From positions 1 through 64,000 of the forward strand of contig NZ_CAKUCL010000006.1 of assembly GCF_934643405.1 (NCBI RefSeq): DNA of 64,000 bases, read 5' to 3'. The notes below the pieces were generated by a model. The model saw only the letters and a list, made by a program, of their open reading frames with translations. It was not told where the DNA came from and did no database searches. Source of the stretch: an uncultured Actinoplanes sp. GTDB lineage: Bacteria > Actinomycetota > Actinomycetes > Mycobacteriales > Micromonosporaceae. The translations under genes and the position numbers were made by a program. This document shows, one piece after another, positions 15,043 to 24,338 of the stretch (position 1 is its first letter; each line of letters opens with the position of its first letter).

Positions 15043-17190
15043 CTAGGCCGGTGTGGTGGTCCTCGGCTGAGGCAACAGGGCCGCCATCCGCCCGGCGTCC
15101 ACCGGGCGGCCGAACAGGAAGCCCTGGCCGTGGTCGATGCCCAGGCGCCGCAACGTCTCCCATTGCTCACCGGTCTCGATGCCCTCGGCCACCGTCTGCA
15201 TCTTCAGGGCCGCACCCAGGCCCGCGACGGCGTCGACCAGCGCCACGTCGTCCTCGTCGATGTGCACCTCGTCCACGAACGTCTTGTCGATCTTGATGAC
15301 GTCCACCGGGAGCTGCTTGAGGTAGCTGAGCGACGAATATCCCGTACCGAAATCGTCGATCGCCAGGCGGACTCCGAGCCGCCGCAGCGCGTGCAACGTC
15401 TCCTTCGCCGACTGGATGTCGGCCATCAGCATCGACTCGGTGATCTCCAGGGTGAGCGACGCGGCGTCCAGGCCCGCGTCCGCCAGCGCCGCCGCGACGT
15501 CGTCGACCAGTCCGGCGTACTGGAACTGCCGGGCCGAGAGGTTGACGTTGACCTTCAGCGACGCGGCCGCCGGTGCCGCCCGGCGCCAGGACGCCAGCTG
15601 CGCGCACGCCTGCCGCAGCACCCACCGGCCGAGCGGCACGATGAGGCCGTTCGCCTCGGCCGCCGCGATGAAGTGATGCGGCCCGAGCAGGCCGTCGCGC
15701 GGATGCTGCCAGCGGACCAGCGCCTCCACCGAGGTGAGCAGCTGGGTCTGCATGTCGACCACCGGCTGGTAGAGGACGACGAATTCCTCGCGCTCCAGCG
15801 CCCGCTCGAGATCGGCCCGCAGCTGCGCCTCGTGGAGCACCGACGCGGTCATGGTCGGGTCGAACAGGGCGTAACCGTTGCGGCCGGCCCGCTTCGCCGC
15901 GTACATCGCCAGGTCGGCGTTGCCGAGCAACTGCTCGGCGCCGAGGCCGTCCTCACCGGGGGCGATGCCGATGCTCAACGAACAGGTCAGATCGCGGCTG
16001 CCCAGGCGGATCGGCGCGTGCGCGGCGCCGAGCAGGCGTTCGGCGAGCCCGGCGGCGTCGTCCGGGGAGACGCCGTGCATCAGGATCGCGAACTCGTCGC
16101 CGCCGAGCCGGGCCAGCAGGTCCTGCTCGCGCACCTGGCCGCGCAGCCGCTCGGCGATCGTGCGCAGCAGCTCGTCGCCGGCGCTGTGCCCGAGGTTGTC
16201 GTTGACCAGCTTGAAGTCGTCCAGGTCGAGAAGTACGACGGTGATCGGCTGGGATGAGGAGGCGGCCAGCGCGTCGTTGAACCGAGCCCGGTTGGGCAGC
16301 CCGGTCAGCGCGTCGGTGAAGGCCTGCCGGCTCAGCTCTTCCTCGAGCTCGCGGCGCTGGCCGATGTCGCGCAGGCTGATCACCGCGGAGCGCAGATCCG
16401 GGTCGTCGATCCAGTTGGTGCCCATCATGTCGACGTAGACCCAGCCGCCGGTGGACGCAAGCCGCGTCTCGACGCGCGCGCTCTCCCCGGTCGGCAGCGC
16501 CAGCAGATCGGTCAGGAAGCCGGAGATCTGGCCGGGCAGGTCCCGGGCGTGGGAACCGAGCAGGCGTTGCACCGACGGGCTGACGTACTTGAGGCTGCCG
16601 TCCGCGCCGATCGCCACGACCGCGTCCGCCGACGCCTCGAGCAGGGCGGCGGCGCGACCTTCGGCCTTGCGCCGGCGGGCGTCCAGGCGCCGGCGACCCT
16701 GCGCGCTGACCGCGGTCAGCACGACCACACAGATCATCATCGCGGTCAGGGTGAGCGTCGAGATCGTCCCGGCGCGGGTCTGCACGGTGAGCAGGTACCC
16801 GTACCCGAGAACCGCGACGAGGCCGAGCAGCACCACGACCCGGGGCGACCACAGCGCCGCCGCGGTGATCAGCAGCAGCACCGCCGCGGGCAGGTACAGC
16901 ATCGCGCCGCGCGGATCGGCGACCCCGAACAGCAGCATCACCGGCATCTCGGCGAACCACCAGATCAACAGCTTCCCGCGTACGCCGTCGCGGCGCACCA
17001 GGCGAGCCCAGGGCAACCGCACCAGGGCCGCCTGGGCGACCACCGCCACCATGACCGGGACCAGCCACCAGCGGTCGGCCGGCGGCCACAACATCGTGAT
17101 GCGCAGGCCACCGATCGCGGTGACCGCGGCGGCCACGATCGCGCCCAGCCGGATCTGGCGGGCCCAGTAGTCCGTCGTGTGATCATCCAT
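15043..17190 (-). CDS. Membrane PAS-GGDEF-EAL c-di-GMP turnover protein
   Basis: 715-residue protein that likely makes and/or breaks cyclic di-GMP. About five or six transmembrane segments occupy residues 15-165. A PAS domain (about 180-285) leads to GGDEF (about 290-450) with intact RLGGDEF (363-367) and the product-inhibition I-site R354-x2-D357. The EAL domain (about 460-710) keeps EAL (489-491), NVNLSARQF, LEITESMLM, DDFGTGYSSL, IKIDKTFV, AEGIET and QGFLFGRP, so the phosphodiesterase centre looks complete. ATG at 17190 follows GAGG; the frame from 17217 adds nine residues without a better site. It sits next to a gene controlled by a c-di-GMP riboswitch. Confidence 0.93.
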   Translation of the reverse strand: MDDHTTDYWARQIRLGAIVAAAVTAIGGLRITMLWPPADRWWLVPVMVAVVAQAALVRLPWARLVRRDGVRGKLLIWWFAEMPVMLLFGVADPRGAMLYLPAAVLLLITAAALWSPRVVVLLGLVAVLGYGYLLTVQTRAGTISTLTLTAMMICVVVLTAVSAQGRRRLDARRRKAEGRAAALLEASADAVVAIGADGSLKYVSPSVQRLLGSHARDLPGQISGFLTDLLALPTGESARVETRLASTGGWVYVDMMGTNWIDDPDLRSAVISLRDIGQRRELEEELSRQAFTDALTGLPNRARFNDALAASSSQPITVVLLDLDDFKLVNDNLGHSAGDELLRTIAERLRGQVREQDLLARLGGDEFAILMHGVSPDDAAGLAERLLGAAHAPIRLGSRDLTCSLSIGIAPGEDGLGAEQLLGNADLAMYAAKRAGRNGYALFDPTMTASVLHEAQLRADLERALEREEFVVLYQPVVDMQTQLLTSVEALVRWQHPRDGLLGPHHFIAAAEANGLIVPLGRWVLRQACAQLASWRRAAPAAASLKVNVNLSARQFQYAGLVDDVAAALADAGLDAASLTLEITESMLMADIQSAKETLHALRRLGVRLAIDDFGTGYSSLSYLKQLPVDVIKIDKTFVDEVHIDEDDVALVDAVAGLGAALKMQTVAEGIETGEQWETLRRLGIDHGQGFLFGRPVDAGRMAALLPQPRTTTPA

Positions 17191-17257
17191 GTCGCCTCGC
17201 CGCACGGGCTGCCTCATCGGCGCGGGCCCCGCCGACCTGAGGGAGCCGGGGCACCCA

Positions 17258-17300
17258 TGACAAATGTCAGTGGCTGAGTGAGTGCTCGCTCAGTTAGGGT
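17258..17300 (+). promoter_or_regulatory. tetR promoter/operator region
   Basis: Two inverted repeats lie head to tail: TGACA-AA-TGTCA (17258-17269, perfect) and CTGAGTGAGT-GCTCGCTCAG (17274-17293, near-perfect, 7 of 10 pairs). The second is typical of TetR-family operators (TGAGTGAG type). TAGGGT at 17295-17300 fits a -10 box placed 7 nt before the GTG at 17308, implying a leaderless transcript that the operator would block. Confidence 0.5.
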
Positions 17301-17307
17301 TCTCGCC

Positions 17308-17940
17308 GTGGAGAACGTGGAGAACAGGCGCCGGCGGGTGCCCGCCCTCGCTCCCGAGGAGCGGCGCGAGGCATTGATCGCGGCGACCATCCCGCTGCTG
17401 CACGAGCACGGTCTGGACGTCAGCACCCGCCAGATCGCGGCCGCCGCGGGGGTCGCCGAGGGAACCATCTTCGGCGTCTTCGAGACCAAGACGTCGCTGG
17501 TCGTGTGCTCGGTGGTCAAGGCGCTCGACCCGGAGGGCACGCTCGGCGCCCTGGCCGCGATCGACCGGTCGCTGCCGCTGCGCGAGCGGCTGGTGCGGGC
17601 CGCGGAGCTGGTGCATGCCCGCTTCGCGGAGAACGCGCATCTGATGAACGCCGCCCGCAAGATGATCATCGCGGGCCTCGGCGATCCGCAGGCGCGCGAG
17701 CGGATGGCGTCGACCCGGGAGCGGTTGCAGGCCGCGATCGCCGCGGTGATCGAACCGGACGCGGCCGCTCTGCGTCAGTCGCCCGGCCAGGCGGCCCGGT
17801 TGCTCCTGTTGTTCTGCGGCGCCAACACGTTCGGGCCGTTCGGCGACCCGGACGGATTCAACGGCGAGGAGGCGGTCTCGCTGCTGCTCGACGGACTACT
17901 CAAGCGAAACGACGATCGGGGGGGTCAGCCGAGGTGCTGA
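17308..17940 (+). CDS. TetR-family transcriptional regulator
   Basis: 210-residue repressor. The N-terminal TetR helix-turn-helix covers about residues 15-60 (EERREALIAATIPLLHEHGL, VSTRQIAAAAGVAEGTIFGVF). The C-terminal ligand domain is variable. GTG at 17308 is chosen over GTG at 17278 because the latter falls inside the palindromic operator and the leaderless arrangement fits. The 3' end overlaps the first ABC exporter gene by 7 bp, so regulator and transporter form one operon and autoregulation is expected. The inducer is unknown, probably a toxic compound moved by the transporter. Confidence 0.92.
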   Translation: MENVENRRRRVPALAPEERREALIAATIPLLHEHGLDVSTRQIAAAAGVAEGTIFGVFETKTSLVVCSVVKALDPEGTLGALAAIDRSLPLRERLVRAAELVHARFAENAHLMNAARKMIIAGLGDPQARERMASTRERLQAAIAAVIEPDAAALRQSPGQAARLLLLFCGANTFGPFGDPDGFNGEEAVSLLLDGLLKRNDDRGGQPRC

Positions 17941-19670
17941 TTCGACTGTTACGCGGCCACCTGGGGCCGTACCGGAGAGCGATCGGACTGGTCGTGCTGT
18001 TCCAGTTCATCCAGACCCTGGCCACGCTCTACCTGCCCACGCTCAACGCCGACATCATCGACAACGGCGTGATCAAGGGCGACACCATGTACGTGATGCG
18101 CATCGGTGGCGCCATGCTGGCCGTCACCGTCCTGCAGATCGCCGCGCAGATCGTGGCGGTCTACTACGGCGCCCGTACGGCGATGGCCGTGGGCCGCGAC
18201 GTCCGAGGCTCCATCTTCGAGCGCGTGCAGGACTTCTCGGCCCGTGAGGTGGGCCAGTTCGGGGCGCCGTCGCTGATCACCCGGACGACCAACGACGTGC
18301 AGCAGATCCAGATGCTGGTGCTGCTCACCTTCACGCTGATGGTCTCCGCCCCGATCATGTGCGTGGGCGGCGTCGTGCTGGCCCTGCGCCAGGACGTGCC
18401 GCTGTCCGGGCTGCTGCTGGTCATCGTGCCGGTCCTGGTCACCACGGTCGGCCTGATCATCGTCCGGATGCGGCCGCTGTTCCGCTCGATGCAGAAGCGG
18501 ATCGACAAGATCAACCGGATCATGCGCGAGCAGATCAGCGGCATCCGGGTCATCCGCGCGTTCGTCCGCGACGACCGGGAGCAGGAGCGGTACCACGGCG
18601 CGAACGAGGAGCTCACCGACGTCTCGCTGCGGGCCGGCCGGCTCATGGCGATGATGTTCCCGACCGTGATGCTGATCGTGAACCTGTCCAGCATCCTGGT
18701 GCTCTGGTTCGGCGGTCACCGGATCGACGCGGGCGCCATGCAGGTCGGCGCGCTGACCGCGTTCCTGAGCTACCTGATGCAGATCCTCATGTCGATCATG
18801 ATGGCCACGTTCATGTTCGTGATGATCCCGCGGGCCGAGGTGTGCGCCGAGCGGATCGAGGAGGTGCTCAACACCGAGCCCAGCGTCGCGCCCCCGGTCG
18901 CGCCGGTGACCACGCTGAGCCGGCACGGCCACCTCGAGCTGCGCGACGTGTCGTTCCGGTACCCGGGCGCCGAGGCTCCGGTGATCAGCGACATCGAGCT
19001 CATCGCCCGGCCGCGCGAGGTCACCGCGATCATCGGCAGCACGGGCAGCGGCAAGACCACCCTGCTGAACCTGATCCCGCGGCTGTTCGACCCGACCGGC
19101 GGCCGGGTGCTGGTCGACGGCGTGGACGTCCGCGACCTGGACCAGGACCTGCTGTCCCGGACGGTCGGCCTGGTCCCGCAACGGCCCTACCTGTTCAGCG
19201 GCACGATCGGGTCGAACCTGCGGTACGGCAACCCGGACGCGACCGACGAGCAGCTGTGGGAGGCGCTCGAGGTGGCCCAGGCCCGCGACTTCGTGGAGCG
19301 GATGGAGGGCGGGCTGGACGCGCCGATCGCCCAGGGCGGCACGAACGTGTCCGGCGGCCAGCGGCAGCGGCTCGCGATCGCCCGGGTGCTGGTGCACCGG
19401 CCGGAGATCTACCTGTTCGACGACTCGTTCTCGGCGCTGGACTACGCCACCGACGCGGCGCTGCGCTCGGCCCTGACCAGCTACATCGCCGACGCCACCG
19501 TGGTGATCGTGGCGCAGCGGGTCAGCACGATCCGCGACGCCGACCGGATCGTGGTGCTGGACGACGGCAAGGTCGTCGGGGTCGGCAACCACGCCGAGCT
19601 GATGGCCGGCAACGTCACGTACCGGGAGATCGTCCTGTCCCAGCTCACCGAGCAGGAGGCCGCCGCATGA
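17934..19670 (+). CDS. ABC exporter half-transporter, degenerate ATP site subunit
   Basis: 578-residue fusion of a six-helix type IV exporter domain (residues 1-310) and an ATPase domain. Walker A STGSGKTT, signature VSGGQRQRL and H-loop region IVAQRVSTIRD are seen. The Walker B run reads IYLFDDSFSALD: the catalytic Glu after the Asp is Asp, and the H-loop His is Gln (AQR). This is the degenerate site found in one half of heterodimeric exporters such as TM287/288 and BmrCD. GTG at 17934 overlaps the end of tetR. It pairs with the next gene, which has the canonical site. Confidence 0.93.
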   Translation: MLIRLLRGHLGPYRRAIGLVVLFQFIQTLATLYLPTLNADIIDNGVIKGDTMYVMRIGGAMLAVTVLQIAAQIVAVYYGARTAMAVGRDVRGSIFERVQDFSAREVGQFGAPSLITRTTNDVQQIQMLVLLTFTLMVSAPIMCVGGVVLALRQDVPLSGLLLVIVPVLVTTVGLIIVRMRPLFRSMQKRIDKINRIMREQISGIRVIRAFVRDDREQERYHGANEELTDVSLRAGRLMAMMFPTVMLIVNLSSILVLWFGGHRIDAGAMQVGALTAFLSYLMQILMSIMMATFMFVMIPRAEVCAERIEEVLNTEPSVAPPVAPVTTLSRHGHLELRDVSFRYPGAEAPVISDIELIARPREVTAIIGSTGSGKTTLLNLIPRLFDPTGGRVLVDGVDVRDLDQDLLSRTVGLVPQRPYLFSGTIGSNLRYGNPDATDEQLWEALEVAQARDFVERMEGGLDAPIAQGGTNVSGGQRQRLAIARVLVHRPEIYLFDDSFSALDYATDAALRSALTSYIADATVVIVAQRVSTIRDADRIVVLDDGKVVGVGNHAELMAGNVTYREIVLSQLTEQEAAA

Positions 19671-21625
19671 CCGCGCCCGCACGAAGGCCCGCCGGGCCGA
19701 TGGGTGGCGGGCCGGCCGCCCGGATGATGATGGGTGGCGCGCCCACCGAGAAGCTGCAGGACTTCAGGGGCTCGCTCAAGCGCCTGCTCGGCCTGCTCAA
19801 GCCGCACCGGCTGCTGGTCGCGGTGATCCTGCTGTTCGGCGTGTGCAGCGTCTTCCTGTCCGTGCTCGGACCGCGGCTGCTCGGCCACGCCACCGACATC
19901 ATCTTCGCCGGCGTGATCGGCCGATCGGTCGCGCCTTCCGTGACCAAGGCCGAAGCGGTCGAGGCGCTGCGGGCCCAGGGCCAGAACACCAAGGCCGACC
20001 TGCTCAACGCGGTCGACTTCACGCCCGGCCAGGGCATCGACTTCACCCGGCTCGGCCACCTGCTGGCCTGGATCGCCCTGGTCTACCTGGTCGCCTGGCT
20101 GTTCGGGGTGTTCCAGGGCCGGCTGACCGCGCGGGTCGTGCAGCTCGCCGTGTTCCGGCTGCGCACCCAGGTCGAGGAGAAACTGTCCCGGCTGCCGCTG
20201 TCCTACTTCGACCAGCAACCGCGCGGTGAGGTGCTCAGCCGCGCGACCAACGACACCGACAACATCGCGCAGACGCTGCAACAGACCTTCGCCCAGATGG
20301 TCACCGCCCTTCTGACGATCATCGGCGTACTGGGAGCGATGTTCTGGATCTCGCCCCTGCTGGCGCTGATCGCGGTGCTCACCGTGCCGGTGTCGATCCT
20401 GCTCACCACCCGGATCGGCAAGAAGTCGCAGCCGAACTTCGTGGCCCAGTGGGCGACCACCGGCAAGCTCAACGGGCACATCGAGGAGATGTTCACCGGG
20501 CACTCGCTGGTCAAGGTGTTCGGCCGGCAGCGCGAGGCGGTGGACATCTTCCGGGAGCACAACGACAAGCTGTTCGCGTCGAGCTTCCGGGCGCAGTTCA
20601 TCTCCGGGCTGATCCAGCCGGCCATGATGTTCATCAGCAACCTGAACTACGTGCTGGTGGCGGTGGTCGGCGGCCTGCGGGTGGCGTCCGGTGCGCTGAC
20701 GCTGGGCGAGGTGCAGGCGTTCATCCAGTACTCGCGCCAGTTCAGCCAGCCGCTCACCCAGGTCGCTTCGATGGCCAACCTCATTCAATCCGGGGTGGCG
20801 TCGGCCGAGCGGGTGTTCGCGCTGCTCGACGCGCCGGAGCAGAGTCCCGAGCCGCCCCCGGTCGACCTGGGCCGGGTCCGCGGCCGGATCACGTTCGAGG
20901 ACGTCTCGTTCCGGTACCTGCCGGACAAGCCGCTGATCGAGCACCTGTCCCTGTCGGTCGAGCCGGGCCAGACCGTGGCGATCGTCGGCCCCACCGGCGC
21001 CGGCAAGACCACTCTGGTGAACCTGCTGATGCGCTTCTACGACGTGGACTCGGGCCGGATCACGCTGGACGGCGTGGACATCAAGACGATGCCGCGCGCC
21101 CAGCTGCGCGAGGAGATCGGCATGGTGCTGCAGGACACGTGGCTGTTCGGCGGCAGCATCGCGGACAACATCGCGTACGGCGCGGACAGCTTCGACATGG
21201 ACGACGTGCAGCGGGCGGCCGACGCGGCGCACGTGGACGCCTTCTGCCGCACGCTGCCCGACGGCTACGACACGGTGATCGACGAGGAGGGCTCGAACGT
21301 CAGCGCCGGCCAGAAGCAGCTGATCACCATCGCCCGGGCGTTCCTGGCCGAACCGAGCATCCTGATCCTGGACGAGGCGACCAGCTCGGTCGACACCCGC
21401 ACCGAGGTGCTGATCCAGCGCGCGATGAACAGACTGCGCTCCGGACGCACCAGCTTCGTGATCGCCCACCGCCTCTCCACGATCCGCGACGCCGACGTGA
21501 TCCTGGTCATGGAGGAGGGTTCGATCGTCGAGCAGGGCACCCACGACGAGCTGATCGCCGCGGGCGGCGCCTACGCCCGGTTGTATTCCGCCCAGTTCGC
21601 CCAGGCGGTGGCCGAGGTCGACTGA
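19667..21625 (+). CDS. ABC exporter half-transporter, canonical subunit
   Basis: 652-residue partner of the previous half-transporter. A Gly/Met/Pro-rich start (MGGGPAARMMMGG) precedes the membrane domain. An extra segment of about 60 residues (residues 80-140, SVAPSVTKAEAVEAL to FTPGQGID) sits in the first extracytoplasmic loop. The ATPase domain has Walker A GPTGAGKTT, Walker B ILILDEATSSVD with catalytic Glu, H-loop FVIAHRLSTIRD. The signature is NVSAGQKQL, Ser-Ala-Gly instead of Ser-Gly-Gly, a substitution known in some heterodimers. ATGA-coupled. Likely multidrug or lipid export. Confidence 0.93.
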   Translation: MTAPARRPAGPMGGGPAARMMMGGAPTEKLQDFRGSLKRLLGLLKPHRLLVAVILLFGVCSVFLSVLGPRLLGHATDIIFAGVIGRSVAPSVTKAEAVEALRAQGQNTKADLLNAVDFTPGQGIDFTRLGHLLAWIALVYLVAWLFGVFQGRLTARVVQLAVFRLRTQVEEKLSRLPLSYFDQQPRGEVLSRATNDTDNIAQTLQQTFAQMVTALLTIIGVLGAMFWISPLLALIAVLTVPVSILLTTRIGKKSQPNFVAQWATTGKLNGHIEEMFTGHSLVKVFGRQREAVDIFREHNDKLFASSFRAQFISGLIQPAMMFISNLNYVLVAVVGGLRVASGALTLGEVQAFIQYSRQFSQPLTQVASMANLIQSGVASAERVFALLDAPEQSPEPPPVDLGRVRGRITFEDVSFRYLPDKPLIEHLSLSVEPGQTVAIVGPTGAGKTTLVNLLMRFYDVDSGRITLDGVDIKTMPRAQLREEIGMVLQDTWLFGGSIADNIAYGADSFDMDDVQRAADAAHVDAFCRTLPDGYDTVIDEEGSNVSAGQKQLITIARAFLAEPSILILDEATSSVDTRTEVLIQRAMNRLRSGRTSFVIAHRLSTIRDADVILVMEEGSIVEQGTHDELIAAGGAYARLYSAQFAQAVAEVD

Positions 21626-21630
21626 CACAC

Positions 21631-21662
21631 AGGTGCGCCGGGCCGTCTCGCCCGGCGCACCT
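21631..21662. terminator. Strong bidirectional terminator
   Basis: AGGTGCGCCGGGC-CGTCTC-GCCCGGCGCACCT: a perfect 13-bp stem with a 6-nt loop, 6 bp after the exporter stop codon and 12 bp before the stop codon of the convergent sulfatase gene. Confidence 0.85.
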
Positions 21663-21673
21663 GCCTCGGCGGC

Positions 21674-23326
21674 TCAGTGCGGCTCGCCCCCCGGGCTGTA
21701 GGCCTTGAGGAACCGGTCGCGGAACTCGTTCATCGGCCAGACCGGCGCGTCGTGGGCCGGGGTCAGGCCGTCGGTCCAGCCCCAGCTCTTGATCCGGTCG
21801 AGCACCTTCGGGTCCTTCGCGACGATCGAGATCGGCACGTCCTTGCTGGCGTTCTGCCCCACCACGACCGAGGCCGGCTGGTGGTCGCCGAGGAACACCA
21901 TGACCAGGTTGTCGTCGCCGTACTTCTGGACGTACGAGATCAGGCTGTCCACCGAGTAGGCGATCGACTTCGCGTACGCCTCCTTGACCTTGTGCCCGTC
22001 CTTCCAGAGCGCCTGGGTGCTCTGCGCGCCGGCGGTCATCGGCCCGTACACCGAACCGTCGCCCACCTGCTCCCACGGCAGCGTCTGCGGGATCGGGTTC
22101 CACGGCGTGTGGCTGGACGTCAGCGTGATCTCGGCCAGCAGCGGGCCGCGCCTCTTGCTGTACTCGAGCTCCTGGAAGCGCTGCATGACGAACTGGTCGG
22201 GCATCGGCGACCAGCTCATCGTCGGCCCGTGGTAGCCCAGCGTGTGCGAGTCCCACACCTGGTCGTAGCCGTAGAACTGTCCCTCCGGCCACGCGTACGT
22301 GACGCCGGGCTCGACTCCGACCGTACGGAAACCCGCCCTGCCGAAGGCCCTGGTGAGCGTGAGCCGATCGCTGGAGACGACGCTGCGGTAGCGCTGCTGG
22401 CTGTCGATCCAGAGGCCGGTGAGGAAGGTGGAGTGGGCGAGCCAGCTGCCGCCGCCCGCCGTGGAGGAGGTCAGGAAGCCGGTCCTGGCGGCGAAGCCCT
22501 TTGCCTTGAGCTTGTCCTGGTCGGCGCGCAGCTGATCGAGCACCTGGCCGTTGAACTCGGGGTTCTCCACCGCGTCCCGGCCGTAGCTCTCCACGAAACC
22601 GACGATCACGTCCTTGCCGCGCAGCGCGGTGAGCAGCTGGTCGTCCGGCAGGTTCCGGTACGCGTCGACCTGCACCTCGGCCTCGAAGCGCTTACGGTCC
22701 TGGATGTCCTGCGGCACCTTGAGCGCGGTGTCGCGGGCCAGGTCGGCGGCCGCCTGGGAGGCGACCGGGATGCCGCCGACGATCTGCACGCCCAGCACGG
22801 TCAGCACCACCCAGGCGCTGCTCAGCGCGAAGACGGTGTGCCGGGTCGGTTCGGCGTGGGCGGCGAGGATGCGGGTCAGTCTGCGTACGGCGAGGGTCGT
22901 GAACGTGACGAGCGCGGCGGAGAGCAGGATGGCCGCGGCGGCGACGCCGATCGCGCCCGCCTTGCCGAACGAGCCCTCCAGGAAGCGGTAGCCGTCGCTG
23001 AACAGGACCCAGTCGTTGACCGGGTCGAACTCGCGGGCGAGCACCGCGAAGAACCCCATGTCGACCAGCTTCACCACGGTGAGCAGGCCGAGCGCGAAGC
23101 CGAGGACCGAGGCCACGATCATGCGCGCGCGCCCGCGCAGCACGAGCAGGACGGCGACCGCGACGAGCGCCTCGAGGGGGATCCGGACCAGCGCGTTCAC
23201 CACCGGATTGCCGGGTGGCAGCCGGGTGATCTGGTCGGGCAGGACGAGCTCGAGAAAGACCAGCAGGCTCGCGAGCGTGGTCACCACTACGCCGCCGACA
23301 CGGCGTAGTTGTTTCCGTGTTGTCAC
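21674..23326 (-). CDS. Membrane sulfatase / LTA-synthase-like phosphotransferase
   Basis: 550-residue membrane protein of the alkaline phosphatase/sulfatase superfamily. About five transmembrane spans lie in residues 10-200, followed by an extracytoplasmic catalytic domain. DVIVGFVESYGRDA gives the first metal site, GGGSWLAHSTFLTG the nucleophile region, EITLTSSHTPWNP and VFLGDHQPAS later metal ligands. This architecture is shared with lipoteichoic-acid synthase and phosphoglycerol or phosphoethanolamine transferases; in actinobacteria the acceptor is unknown. GTG start at 23326 has GGAA upstream. Monocistronic, with the terminator shared with the exporter operon. Confidence 0.85.
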   Translation of the reverse strand: MTTRKQLRRVGGVVVTTLASLLVFLELVLPDQITRLPPGNPVVNALVRIPLEALVAVAVLLVLRGRARMIVASVLGFALGLLTVVKLVDMGFFAVLAREFDPVNDWVLFSDGYRFLEGSFGKAGAIGVAAAAILLSAALVTFTTLAVRRLTRILAAHAEPTRHTVFALSSAWVVLTVLGVQIVGGIPVASQAAADLARDTALKVPQDIQDRKRFEAEVQVDAYRNLPDDQLLTALRGKDVIVGFVESYGRDAVENPEFNGQVLDQLRADQDKLKAKGFAARTGFLTSSTAGGGSWLAHSTFLTGLWIDSQQRYRSVVSSDRLTLTRAFGRAGFRTVGVEPGVTYAWPEGQFYGYDQVWDSHTLGYHGPTMSWSPMPDQFVMQRFQELEYSKRRGPLLAEITLTSSHTPWNPIPQTLPWEQVGDGSVYGPMTAGAQSTQALWKDGHKVKEAYAKSIAYSVDSLISYVQKYGDDNLVMVFLGDHQPASVVVGQNASKDVPISIVAKDPKVLDRIKSWGWTDGLTPAHDAPVWPMNEFRDRFLKAYSPGGEPH

Positions 23327-23396
23327 TGAGAGTTCCTAACCGCCGTGGCTTTCCTACCATCAGGTACACGGCGACCGCGCGGGTTCGGTTCATCGA

Positions 23397-24338
23397 TCAG
23401 AGGAGCGTCACCACCACTTTCCCACGAACCTCGCCGGTGGCCAGGTAATCCAGGGCCGCGGCGGTGTCCGCCAGCGGGAACACCCGATCGAGTACGGGTG
23501 TGACCGACCCGTCGGCGAGAAGCCCGGCGATGGTGTCCAGCTCCTCACGCTTCGTGATCGACATCAGCGACACCAGCCGTTGCCCGATGAGCGGCGACAG
23601 CGACACGGCCCGCATCTGGCGGTCGAAGCCCTGCAGCAGGCGGCCGGGCCCGCCCTCCCCGCCGACCAGCACCGCGGTGCCGTTCGGGGTGAGGTGCGCG
23701 CGCAGGGTGCGCAGCGGCCGTCGTCCGGCGGTGTCGATGATGGCGTCGTACCGCCCGCAGACCTCGAGGCCCGCGCCCAGGCCGCGTACGAGGTCGCTCT
23801 TGGCGTCCCGGGCCACACCGGTGACCTCGGCCCCCCGGTGTCGGGCCAGCTGCACGGCGAAGGTGCCGACCCCGCCGCCCGCTCCGAGGATCAGCACCCG
23901 CAGGCCGGGCGCGAGGCGGGCTTCGCGGACAGCGTGCAGCGCGGTGACGGCCGAGATCGGGCAGGCCGCCGCCTGCTCGTGCGAGATGCCGGACGGCTTC
24001 CTGGCGATCTTGGTGACCTTGGCGCGCGTCTTCTCCGCGAACGTCCCCTCACCGATCCCGAAAACCTCGTCCCCGACCGCGTACGCCGTGACCCGCTCGC
24101 CGATCCGCTCGACGACCCCGCTCATCTCCGCCCCGCGCACCGCGGTCCTCGGCCGGCGCAACCCGGACCCGAGCCGGGCCACCAGCGGCATCCCGGTCAG
24201 GTGGTGCCACACGCCCCGGTCCACCCCGGCCGCGCAGACCCGGACCAGCACCTCATCCTCGGCGAGGGCCGGTTCGTCGATCTCCGCGAGCCGCAGCACG
24301 CCGGCATCCCCGTACACGTCCTGCACGACGGCCTTCAC
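23397..24338 (-). CDS. Zinc-independent MDR-family oxidoreductase
   Basis: 313-residue medium-chain dehydrogenase/reductase of the quinone-reductase type. N-terminal GroES-like domain (MKAVVQDVYGDAG start, GAEMSGVVERIG), Rossmann motif ILGAGGGVGTFAVQLA and C-terminal LDYLATGEVRGKVVVTLL are typical. The ligands for catalytic and structural zinc are lacking, as in zeta-crystallin-like enzymes. The start is GTG at 24338, overlapping the regulator stop by GTGA with AGGAG upstream; a longer frame would run through the regulator. It is the last gene of an operon with an XRE regulator and a small membrane protein. Substrate unknown. Confidence 0.88.
   Translation of the reverse strand: MKAVVQDVYGDAGVLRLAEIDEPALAEDEVLVRVCAAGVDRGVWHHLTGMPLVARLGSGLRRPRTAVRGAEMSGVVERIGERVTAYAVGDEVFGIGEGTFAEKTRAKVTKIARKPSGISHEQAAACPISAVTALHAVREARLAPGLRVLILGAGGGVGTFAVQLARHRGAEVTGVARDAKSDLVRGLGAGLEVCGRYDAIIDTAGRRPLRTLRAHLTPNGTAVLVGGEGGPGRLLQGFDRQMRAVSLSPLIGQRLVSLMSITKREELDTIAGLLADGSVTPVLDRVFPLADTAAALDYLATGEVRGKVVVTLL

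Noticed and set aside
19481..21628. 715-codon antisense frame through the second exporter gene
   Set aside because: His/Gln/Asp-rich shadow; the plus strand encodes an intact ABC exporter.
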